Below, one piece after another: positions 36,501 through 41,306 of a DNA stretch of 64,000 nt. How positions within the stretch are numbered: position 1 is the first letter of the stretch; each line of letters opens with the position of its first letter. Under the pieces are notes generated by a model. The model did no database searches. It worked only from the letters and a program-made list of their open reading frames with translations, and was not told the DNA's origin. This stretch comes from Reticulitermes lucifugus (taxonomy: Eukaryota; Arthropoda; Insecta; Blattodea; Rhinotermitidae), in NCBI GenBank assembly GCA_026260175.1, contig JAKCWW010000971.1, positions 1 to 64,000 on the forward strand, in the 5' to 3' direction. The position numbers and the translations under genes were made by a program.

Positions 36501-37951
36501 GTTATAAATTAGACAGTGTACAAGATCACGGTGTCTCAGTTCAACGCCAATATGCGACGGAAAATTTCGAACAAGGCATACCTATGCGTAAGATACAACT
36601 ACCGTCACTGTGCAGTCGTCGAGACGCTAACAGTCCCTCAGATCGCGAAAAAAATGTTCACCATGTATGGCGCTCCAGAAGTTCGTTAACGGTGTTCACG
36701 AGGGCGCGTCACTAAGTTTCTCATTACAGCTTCCTGTTACTTCGTCCCTCTTAAGACCAAATATGCTCAGCACCCTGTTCTCAAATACCCTGGATATACG
36801 TTCTTTCCACAGGGCGTGAGCGCGTTACGTTGTCTTATTCGTTTCATACCGCAACTGACAGAAACTCAAGACTCTCTGCAATGCACTTAAACCAATAACT
36901 GTAATTCAATTTTAATATCAGACTCGATGTTAATATTAGTTCACGTACACTCATCCCTCCCTTTTCGCGGGGGTTACGTTCCAAGACCCCCCGCGAAAAG
37001 CGATAATCCGCGAATAATTGACCGCCCCCGCCCCTCACCCAAAAAAAAACGCTCGAGTATTTTTTAGTGTTTTTCTTTTATTTGCAGAAACAATGGATGG
37101 GTACTGCTTATTTTCTTCCTTCAACTTCTTGAACATCATAGGTTATGGCTCGAAAACCTGTTCGAGTTGTCGAACAATTTTGATGTTTCTATCCATTGAA
37201 GGATTTGAGTAATGCATTTTTATTCCTGGGGCGACCCCGTGAATTTGTGAAACCGCGAAGTACGCACTCGCAAAAAGCGAGGGATGAGAGTATAGCTCTT
37301 ACCAAAAATTTCGGCGCTTTTCACTGCTTTATAACCGCTTAATAGCTACTCTGCTGACCTTTTACTTGAAGGCCTCTGCATAATGTTTTCCAGTAAAATT
37401 AATTAATACTTTATAATACCAACTATGTGTATATTTTTCGTCAACCCTTTAAAGAGTAAGTGAGAGTACTTTCCCATCCGACAATCCCAGATTTCCGAAA
37501 GAGCACTTTTCGTTGAAAGTATCTAAGTTTTGCCCGTTTTTTCCTTCTGGTAAGAGTAGCTTGGAAGATAAAGATGAGTATGGAACACTGGTGGAATGAT
37601 GACAAACGAAAACCGACATACATGTCCCAGTGGCACTAATACTGCTTAGAACATATCAATATGTTGGTTGTTAATAGCAACTGGTGACTGTAGCAACAAA
37701 CTAAACTCCACAAACTTAACAATTTTGCCTGTAATAACACTTACCATACTGTATCTTTACTTCTGTAATGCCATAGGTCATGCAACACAAGTTCGCAGGG
37801 CTACGACAGCTGTGAGGACATGTGCTGTGGACGAGGCTACAGTACCATCAGTGTTGAGAAAGTGGAACGGTGTCAGTGCAAGTACCACTGGTGCTGTTAT
37901 GTCCAGTGCAAGACTTGCCACAGATGGGTGGACACTCATGAGTGTAACTAA
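12292..37951 (+). CDS. Wnt11: Wnt11-type secreted signalling ligand, five coding exons, 5' end missing
   Basis: Secreted lipid-modified Wnt glycoprotein that signals through Frizzled receptors. Coding exons are 12292-12539, 14331-14565, 16193-16373, 18143-18435 and 37777-37951. All introns are GT-AG, splice phases are 1, 2, 0 and 2, and the joined frame stays open for 376 residues to TAA at 37949-37951. Hallmarks in order are FADRRWNC (exon 1), YALSSAAVAYTIARAC and KWGGCGDN (exon 2), LHNNRAGR (exon 3), the CKCHGVSGSC box whose first Ser is the palmitoleate acceptor in Wnts (exon 4), and MCCGRGY with CKYHWCCYVQC (exon 5). The exon 2 start, the exon 4 loop and the VGSLGTRGR segment resemble Wnt11 more than other subfamilies. 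Exon 1 opens with a split codon and no signal peptide, so at least one coding exon lies upstream. Subfamily assignment is by recall of family sequences, not by a tree. Confidence 0.92.
12835..13190. repeat. Degenerate minisatellite, roughly 36-bp unit, in the first visible Wnt11 intron
   Basis: About nine diverged copies of a unit like GCTTTCATAACGACAGA followed by a TTCCTCTAT-type end. Unit starts are near 12857, 12894, 12927, 12988, 13024, 13059, 13110, 13151 and 13169, mostly 33-37 bases apart. No coding role. Confidence 0.6.
13804..13850 (+). ncRNA. Hammerhead-ribozyme-like motif
   Basis: Stem I is TACTCC (13804-13809) pairing with GGAGTA (13845-13850). The core CTGATGA is at 13810-13816. 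Stem II is GGCTGA/TCAGCC with a 5-base loop. GAAA is at 13835-13838, followed by a minimal stem III (CATG) and the UA cleavage dinucleotide at 13843-13844. One extra U between CTGATGA and stem II departs from the canonical core. Hammerheads with very short stem III are known in Penelope-like retroelements; activity here is unproven. Confidence 0.4.
13985..14275 (+). repeat. tRNA-headed SINE
   Basis: The head ends with GCTTCGAATCTGG, box B-like. The body has CTCTGCGGTCCCTCCAGCTAAA and the tail AATAAAGAACAAACAAACAAAC. It sits just upstream of Wnt11 exon 2. Box A is degenerate. Confidence 0.55.
14331..14565 (+). CDS. Wnt11: Wnt11 coding exon 2 in window
   Basis: The acceptor is TCTTCCACAG and the donor AG|GTAAAG. 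The exon has two leading bases (phase 1 in), 77 codons, and ends in phase 2. It encodes TREQAYVYALSSAAVAYTIA, CSC and FKWGGCGDNVRWG, the region of Wnts that follows the first cysteine block. Its end, AEKRGARAEP, begins the basic stretch that continues in exon 3. Confidence 0.93.
14566..16192 (+). other. Wnt11 intron between exons 2 and 3
   Basis: Non-coding. Holds a family A-like copy (about 14650-14840, with CTCGAAAACCATAAGATTTA and TGTCTGGACGGAC) and an antisense LINE remnant at 15590-15900. Nothing else recognised. Confidence 0.7.
15590..15900 (-). mobile_element. Diverged LINE 3' fragment, family B or a sister
   Basis: Antisense remnant with GTTCGTTACCGTGCTCACAA (compare GGTTCATTACCGCATTCACA at 575-820), AAGATCTATTTCAATA and CCTGACAATATTTGGCGAAG, which recurs at 9245. 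Heavily mutated. Confidence 0.45.
16193..16373 (+). CDS. Wnt11: Wnt11 coding exon 3 in window, lineage-variable basic loop
   Basis: Found by asking what must join phase 2 of exon 2 to phase 0 of exon 4. The acceptor is CTTGCACTGACAG and the donor CGG|GTGAGT, giving one base plus 60 codons. The 3' end encodes AAVNLHNNRAGRR, matching the LHN..VGR segment that precedes the CKCHG box in Wnts. The 5' two-thirds is low-complexity: a Thr run, then RRRRGRRKRKG, then SEDDDKK. The donor and the 3' half are firm. Other in-phase AG acceptors exist nearer the 3' end (for example before 16324), so the exon could be shorter. Confidence 0.78.
17215..17830 (+). mobile_element. Best preserved family B LINE 3' end
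   Basis: Encodes VLYGCEAWSLTLREEHRLKL, FDNRVLRKIFGPKTDEVTGE and a GHVA motif, the C-terminal part of a non-LTR retrotransposon ORF2 in the RTE-like style. The frame then breaks and is followed by a conserved 3' UTR with ACATTCGGGTTCCATAAAAT and GGAAGGACTCTGCTCCATGG, ending in GTTAGTTTGTTTG. RTE assignment is inference from the tail motifs. Confidence 0.75.
17880..18120 (+). mobile_element. Family B LINE 3' tail fragments in tandem
   Basis: AACCTTCGGATTCCAAGGCG and AAGGATTCTGCTCCAGGGAG repeat the tail of the element just upstream. A second, shorter tail begins near 18028 (AATGAACCTTCGAATTACAT). Probably nested or tandem 5'-truncated insertions. Confidence 0.5.
18143..18435 (+). CDS. Wnt11: Wnt11 coding exon 4 in window
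   Basis: The acceptor is TTTTGATGCAG and the donor CG|GTAAGT. Phase 0 in, 97 codons, phase 2 out. It encodes CKCHGVSGSCNIKTCW, the most conserved Wnt block with the acylated serine, followed by LIYVTKSPDYCLRDARVGSL and TRGR. The exon is CpG-rich, and its antisense open frames are shadows. Confidence 0.97.
19480..19745 (+). repeat. Family A interspersed repeat
   Basis: Opens with TATAAATATTTAGCGAG and has TAGATCTTCATGTATTTTCC, CCAATACCAAATTCAATGAA and GACGGACGGATAGACGGACA in family A order. Ends near GCGAATGTGCCCAAAACG. Confidence 0.65.
20205..20600 (+). mobile_element. Family B LINE 3' end
   Basis: CAAATATTATTTGGGTGATC, GATGGAAGGATGATATTAAA, TATCTGGCTCAGGACAGG, GAGCCTTCAGGTTCCATTAA and CTCTGCTTCATGGAGTTTG follow the order of the 17215-17830 element. 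Frame broken. Confidence 0.7.
22290..22700 (+). mobile_element. Family B LINE 3' end
   Basis: CATCAAATATTATTCGGGTG, GATGGGACGATAATATTAAA, GCTCTGGCTCAGGGTAGG, then AGCTTCTCAGGAAGGACTCT and GCTCCACGGAATTAGTTAG. Among the least diverged tails. Confidence 0.7.
22700..22840 (+). mobile_element. Retroelement end fragment with telescoping hammerhead-like motif
   Basis: GGATGTGACGCCATGTAGGG matches 18820-18845 (GGATATTACGCCATGTAGCG), and ACCTGAATATGGAGG..CTCCAAAACGTCGG at 22790-22822 belongs to the same motif class as 7761-7795, 34651-34693 and 40640-40679. Probably pieces of one retroelement family. Confidence 0.4.
22860..23080 (+). mobile_element. Family B LINE fragment, ORF2 C-terminus only
   Basis: TTTGACAGCAGAGTGCTCAG and GAATATTTTGACCCAGGAGG read as FDSRVLRRIF..R, then TCATCAAATATTATTAGGAT and GATGGGCGGGACACGTAACA. 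Truncated before the 3' UTR. Confidence 0.55.
24235..24680 (+). repeat. SINE-like repeat interrupted by a MITE
   Basis: GCAGTAGATGTGGAAGCACT and AAGTCACGGGTTCAGTC give a weak box B-like head. GGTTTTCCTCAACTCTTC is the body, and GTGGCGGCATCATTAAATAA then AATAAACAAATAAATAC is the tail of the 7615-7995 type. The hAT-like element at 24381-24544 sits inside. Confidence 0.4.
24381..24544. mobile_element. hAT-like MITE
   Basis: Ends GGTGCACAAATCC and GATTTGTGCACCCAGGTG are inverted repeats. Flanks TTATAGTAC (left) and TTACAGTAC (right) look like a duplicated target of about 8-9 bp with one change, the size hAT elements make. About 164 bp, no coding. Confidence 0.55.
24765..25050. repeat. Three tandem copies of a 105-bp unit
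   Basis: Unit starts TGCAATAAGTTGGAAAT at 24771, 24876 and (as TGCAACAGTTGG) 24982, spaced 105 and 106 bases. Each unit contains GTGCAATAA and, about 40 bases on, TTTATTGCAC, so each can form a hairpin. AACAGGCAAAACGTATCT is shared by the units. Confidence 0.8.
26575..26805 (-). repeat. Family A interspersed repeat
   Basis: Reads in the opposite sense to the window start: ATATCTGTCTGTCCGTTTGT, ATAACTCGGCTCCCACCGGA, GACTTTCATGAAATTTGACA, ACATGAAGGCCTATGTACAT. Open frames over it are not genes. Confidence 0.7.
27017..27372. mobile_element. TIR element with TA target duplication, interior lost in an assembly gap
   Basis: 40-bp terminal inverted repeats at 27017-27056 and 27333-27372 differ at one base (end sequence CAGG(A/G)TTATTCAAAATG). 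TA flanks both sides (27015-27016, 27373-27374), the Tc1/mariner-type target. With the gap as drawn it is 356 bp, MITE-sized, though the true interior is unknown. Confidence 0.8.
27077..27314. other. Assembly gap of 238 Ns
   Basis: Run of N inside the inverted-repeat element. A single further N is at 48551. Open frames spanning it are meaningless. Confidence 1.
27548..27628. mobile_element. hAT-like terminal fragment
   Basis: GGCGCCCCCGGCAGCCGCCC and CTCTTAGTCCGGCCCTG look like the GC-rich subterminal region and end of a hAT element (CAGGGCCGG when reversed). No partner end or target duplication was found. Confidence 0.3.
28885..29160 (-). pseudogene. Decayed mariner-like DDE transposase fragment
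   Basis: In broken - strand frames one reads ICRAGDIRWPSR followed by RDLTPMDF, the remains of the WIGR.G...WPPRSPDLTP.DFFLW segment of mariner-type transposases. Stops and frame changes interrupt it. Only this C-terminal catalytic segment is recognisable. Confidence 0.5.
29495..29660 (+). repeat. SINE-like repeat, same family as 60905-61130
   Basis: GATCTAGTTTGAGGTACTAT..ATGGCA matches GATCTGG..AATTTGAGGTACTATTCTGGCA near 60920. A TTTGAATCCGGG block follows about 75 bases later. Confidence 0.45.
30630..31020 (+). repeat. Family A repeat carrying a compound microsatellite
   Basis: Begins TTTCTATTATCTCGAAAACC, then AGTACCGAATTCCATGCTCA, and is split by a 120-base array at about 30837-30970 of (TA)n, (GCAT)n, (CATA)n, (GTAC)n and GACAGGCAGACAGG. 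Open frames here (YIYIYI, CMYVCMYV) are translations of the array. Confidence 0.75.
31290..32460 (+). pseudogene. Decayed Jockey/I-type LINE reverse transcriptase
   Basis: Reverse-transcriptase motifs occur in order in shifting frames: FDIKKA*DTTLLYCILRI near 31577-31635, LQQNGVLQGSTLSVSLLAVA near 31730-31790, DVANYYLSQNTATIQHRL then FSLSASKV near 31847-31965, LLDGTLSWEHHL near 32077-32110, DYDGFLYGSA near 32222-32250. Premature stops and frameshifts show it is dead. The 185-codon open frame at 31355-31912 is one segment of it, not a host gene. Confidence 0.75.
32885..33200 (+). mobile_element. Family B LINE 3' end
   Basis: GGGTGATCAAATTAAGGGTG, GATGGCAGGATGATATTAAA, GATTTATTTGGCCCAATGAC, TTTAGGTTCACATAAAAGAC and GGGCTTTGCTTCATGGGGTT, in family order. 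Diverged. Confidence 0.6.
33202..33519 (+). other. 105-codon open frame without ATG, unrecognised
   Basis: Open from the stop at 33199-33201 to TAA at 33517-33519. The translation is Ser/Thr/Lys-rich (STSVQEFTTTSKVVLKRLNI, then SATQDICSDIVDSNYWKQR). It has no ATG and no recognised domain. It could be an internal exon of an unknown gene, a retroelement gag remnant, or chance. Confidence 0.2.
36690..36810 (-). mobile_element. Family B LINE ORF2 fragment
   Basis: On the - strand reads VFENRVLSIFGLKRDEVTG, the same block as FDNRVLRKIFGPKTDEVTG at 17365-17425, without the rest of the element. Confidence 0.55.
36948..37290. mobile_element. pogo/Tigger-type MITE
   Basis: Ends CACTCATCCCTCCCTTTTCG and CTCTCATCCCTCGCTTTTTG (reverse complement of the right end) form imperfect inverted repeats, flanked by TA at 36946-36947 and 37291-37292. 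The interior has GCGGGGGTTACGTTCC, typical of pogo-like MITEs. 343 bp, no transposase. Confidence 0.7.
37777..37951 (+). CDS. Wnt11: Wnt11 terminal coding exon
   Basis: The acceptor is TAATGCCATAG. One base completes the Arg codon from exon 4, then 57 codons and TAA at 37949-37951. It encodes the C-terminal cysteine knot: CNTSSQGYDSCEDMCCGRGY, then VERCQCKYHWCCYVQCKTC, ending HECN. A longer open frame in another phase (37668-38039) overlaps it and hides it. Vertebrate Wnt11 ends in CK; here the last residue is Asn. Confidence 0.95.
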
Positions 37952-38041
37952 CCAAGCTGATACCCACAAAATGGACTCTGTTACAAAAGACACTATGTGG
38001 AGAGTAAAACTGTTAGTTCATGCTTCATGCACAAGGTAGAA

Positions 38042-38047
38042 AATAAA
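38042..38047 (+). promoter_or_regulatory. Candidate Wnt11 polyadenylation signal
   Basis: An AATAAA hexamer lies 91 bases after the Wnt11 stop codon. It is the first canonical hexamer on the + strand after the stop, and it implies a very short 3' UTR if used. Later signals in the spacer cannot be excluded. Confidence 0.4.
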
Positions 38048-40069
38048 GCAAAAACAATTTTAACATCTTAAGACTGTTGCGTTGGAAATATAATCTAGAA
38101 CAGCCAACAAATTTTGTAGGTGTGCCCTACAAATCTTGTCTTGAAGGAAATGTGTATATTATTTTAAAAAACTGCAGTGTGCATGTTTGCAAAGGTTATG
38201 TTCCACCAACCTATCACAAATCAAACAGATAATTTCTGTGTACATGCTGAAAAGCTTTCAATAAGTAATAATAAAAAGAATTAACAATACTGAAAGTCTG
38301 GTGCAATATAATCCTACATTTCTATACAGAAGTACCTCACTGACTGGTAACAGAATCTGAGAAAGCTCCTGAAAAAGTGTTCCCATTATTGCATTAATAC
38401 AAAGACTTTTAATTCTTCTATTATTCTCTGAACAAGATGCCTGACATGCTGTTTATTTGCCATCAACAGATGTTTATTATTACTTAAATACAGATTTAAG
38501 TTGGAAAAGGGAACATCTCTAAGAACTGTTCTTAACTGATTCCCAGAAAAATGTGATACCATGGATTATAGGTGTCGGCCATTATTACATTACCTAAAGA
38601 AGTCTTTCTAACCCATGCTTATTTTGGGGATGATAGTTCTTTTTTTCTCCTACAAAATTTATATCATATTTATCAGAACATATGAAAACCCTGCACATAA
38701 TACAACTCCCTTCACAATATTAAATTTTCACAAAAATACTCATATTTACACAGCATCACAACTTTGTTGCGATTATAAAGTGACCCCCAGATCTTGAGAT
38801 GATTTAGGAAAACATTCTTGCCTTATATTAAGGTATCTGTGGACTTTTTCCTGTCCCAACTGATCAAGTCAACTGAAGAAGTGATTATTCCATTAGTAAT
38901 ATCTCTACTCAAACAGGAATATACTGCAGTTGACACACAGATGGTGAATATTAATATGGATCAGGTCCACAAGTCTTGGCGACATAACAGACAATCCACA
39001 GCATAGGTTACCACATGACAAAGACTACCCTCACAGAACATTCAGTGCCTCAATACAAGTTTCACGTACAAATAGAACTGTAACACTGCTGTTAGAAATT
39101 CAAAACATTTGGACAGCAGTGTTATTAGAGCTGGATTAATGTTTATTACATACAATAAACCAGCTGCAGTGCTGGAATCAAAACCGTTGATGCAGTGCAA
39201 TCTCATAGTTGATGCACGAGAACACAGCCTGCATGGCACTTGAAAGTTAAATCAGGTGAAGTCACATGTGAAATATTTACAACTACAAAAACAGATATCT
39301 GAACAACCCAAATTTAAACCTTAATCCGGCAATCACAGCCCATATGCACAGTATAAATACTTTATATTCTGTTACTATCCTGGTACTATATGTATATCTA
39401 GAGCCTAAGCCTGATAAGCAGCAAGCACTGATGGTATAATTATATGGAAAAAAGTAGTCATCTCTAAATTATCTGCACTATCACAAGGAACAAGATGCAC
39501 ATGTAATGGAGAACCAAATATAAACCTAGTCTTTTGCTTTGTATTCTTACAACATGCTGCAAATTACTTAATATAATTTCTTTTGCTTTAAAAAAAAAAC
39601 ATTCATACTCACATTTGCTTTTATGGAATTCAAATGCATGAAAATGATCACAAATATTGTTACACACAAGCTGTTGACAGTAAGCACACCATGTGCTTGC
39701 AGTCCAACTATTTGTGACATCTGGTGGACATAGTCTGTACTTGTGATACTAGATAATCTGTGCTTGTGGGTTACCAACCACAAAAACAAAGTTGTCATAC
39801 TGTAACTTTAAAGTCATCTTGGTCTTCAGTACAACAGAAGTATAAATATGAACTAAATAATGATAACACTGGTATGTGACTTGAAAGTTACACTGTGCTG
39901 TACAGGTTAACCACATTTTATCTACTATGCCTATACAAGTAACTTAGATTTTGACAAATAACTGATAACATTTGTTAATGGCAGCCATTTATATTTCCGC
40001 TTATTAGACTTCAAATTTTCCCTGCAGCTGTATTATCATTGTATTCAAACCCCTGTGAACCATACACTG

Positions 40070-40330
40070 TAGTGTCACAATCTGACCAACACCATCACTG
40101 TTTCCTGCTTCTTCACTCTCATCCCCTCCATTCCTTTCTTCATTACTTTGTCCTGCAAAGTGCTCATATTTGCATCAGTCATGCATTGGCAATCAGGGTC
40201 CCATGCATCACTTTGCAGCCATTCTTCAGGGTTTTCTTCACCAACATTCCCAAACCCTTTCAAAATATTGTGGGTACCCTCTTCTTCCATTTCCACAATT
40301 ACTGTAAACCTTTCACATACACGCAAGCAT
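40070..40330 (-). pseudogene. Decayed pogo/jerky-like transposase C-terminus
   Basis: The - strand frame gives NVGEENPEEWLQSDAWDPD followed by CQCMTDANMSTLQDK, resembling the acidic ..EWL..D..DPG.Q.MTD.DI.. tail of pogo/Tigger-derived proteins. No DDE domain is visible upstream. Could be coincidental similarity. Confidence 0.35.
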
Positions 40331-41154
40331 GTAGGAGAAAACGCCTAGAAATTATATTTATGCAACAAGGTAGTTTACTTCATTTTTAAGACATAGTGCA
40401 TAATCTCTGTTTTATTTTCCACAAGATGCTGTTCATTTCATAATATTATCTTTTTTTTTTGGTTCAAATAATGTTTTTCATAAACCATGTGCCATAATTT
40501 AAATACCCACCCCAGTAGGATAATAGTTAAAACTTTCTCTCCATTCACTTTCCCACTCCCTGCACTGATTGAGATAAGAAACAGATAAAAGCCCAGAAAG
40601 CCTGCTTCTAGAGTACAATATCAAGCATCCTGCTTGGCAGGAACTAACATTTCAGAGGAACATGCTGCCTCCATCTTCGCATTTTTCACCCATATTACAC
40701 TCTGAGCTGTAGGCAGCACATTTCCTCGAAATTTTGGTACCTAATCAACTCCCACAGTATCACACCCCAAAAGAGAGCAACCGTCACTGTCACCACTGTA
40801 AGAACCTGAAATCTCAGAAAGTCTATTTCACATGTCTGTACTTGTAAAGATGCATGACTCTACAGAATAAAAAATAAAAAACGATGCATGAACACCCACG
40901 GATCATGCAAACCAGATAATCTGTGGATGAATAATCAGGAGATGGCTAATTCTAAACTGCTCTTGCCTCTCACTTCATTAAATATAAACAAACTAATGTA
41001 CATAAGCAAAGTAACTGGGGACCAAAGGAAATGCTGGAAAACATTAAAAAATGGTAAAGAACACATATAAAAAAGAATGTACCTTTCTTAACAAAAACAA
41101 TCGTCCATTTAATTGTATGTTAATGAAAGGGACAACAGAAGGTAATGATAACGG

Positions 41155-41160
41155 TTTATT
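41155..41160 (-). promoter_or_regulatory. Candidate UGGT polyadenylation signal
   Basis: AATAAA on the - strand (TTTATT on +), 118 bases past the UGGT stop codon. It implies a short 3' UTR, in keeping with the compact 3' end. Confidence 0.4.
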
Positions 41161-41277
41161 TACTTCTTAAATAAATCCTGGTGATGGACAATTTATCAGC
41201 TCATAGCAATCACACTTCATTCATATCTTTAATTTCATTTTTTGCACATAAGTAAAACTAATCACAGCCATGGAGTA

Positions 41278-41306
41278 TCATAATTCAGTGTGTTGCTCAT
41301 GGTCAT
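41278..41306 (-). CDS. UGGT: UGGT terminal exon with HTEL retention signal
   Basis: A 29-base exon found from the phase-1 donor of the previous exon. The acceptor follows a strong pyrimidine tract (CTTTTTTCCTTTCCAG). It encodes DDHEQHTEL and TGA at 41280-41278. HTEL is a variant of the C-terminal K/HDEL ER-retrieval signal, as expected for a soluble ER-lumen enzyme; family members vary at these positions. Confidence 0.9.

Larger units (their letters stand above)
18436..37776 (+). other. 19.3 kb last intron of Wnt11
   Basis: No supported protein exon. It contains family B LINE tails, family A copies, a hAT-like MITE, a 105-bp tandem repeat, a gap-containing TIR element, a mariner-like relic, a Jockey-like LINE relic, a compound microsatellite and a pogo-type MITE. 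Unassigned stretches longer than 300 bases include 25060-26570, 27780-28880, 29670-30620, 33520-34640, 34700-36680 and 37300-37776. Confidence 0.75.
37952..41277. other. Convergent spacer between Wnt11 and UGGT
   Basis: 3.3 kb holding both 3' UTRs. Apart from the candidate polyadenylation signals, a pogo-like protein relic (40070-40330) and a hammerhead-like motif (40640-40679, - strand), nothing is recognised in 38050-40060 or 40690-41150. CpG is already scarce here. Confidence 0.7.

Noticed and set aside
36368-36715. 115-codon + strand open frame (MQLINGVCATLAYSCAAMMQ)
   Set aside because: No recognisable domain. Its 3' part overlaps an antisense LINE remnant (VFENRVLSIFGLKRDEVTG on the - strand).
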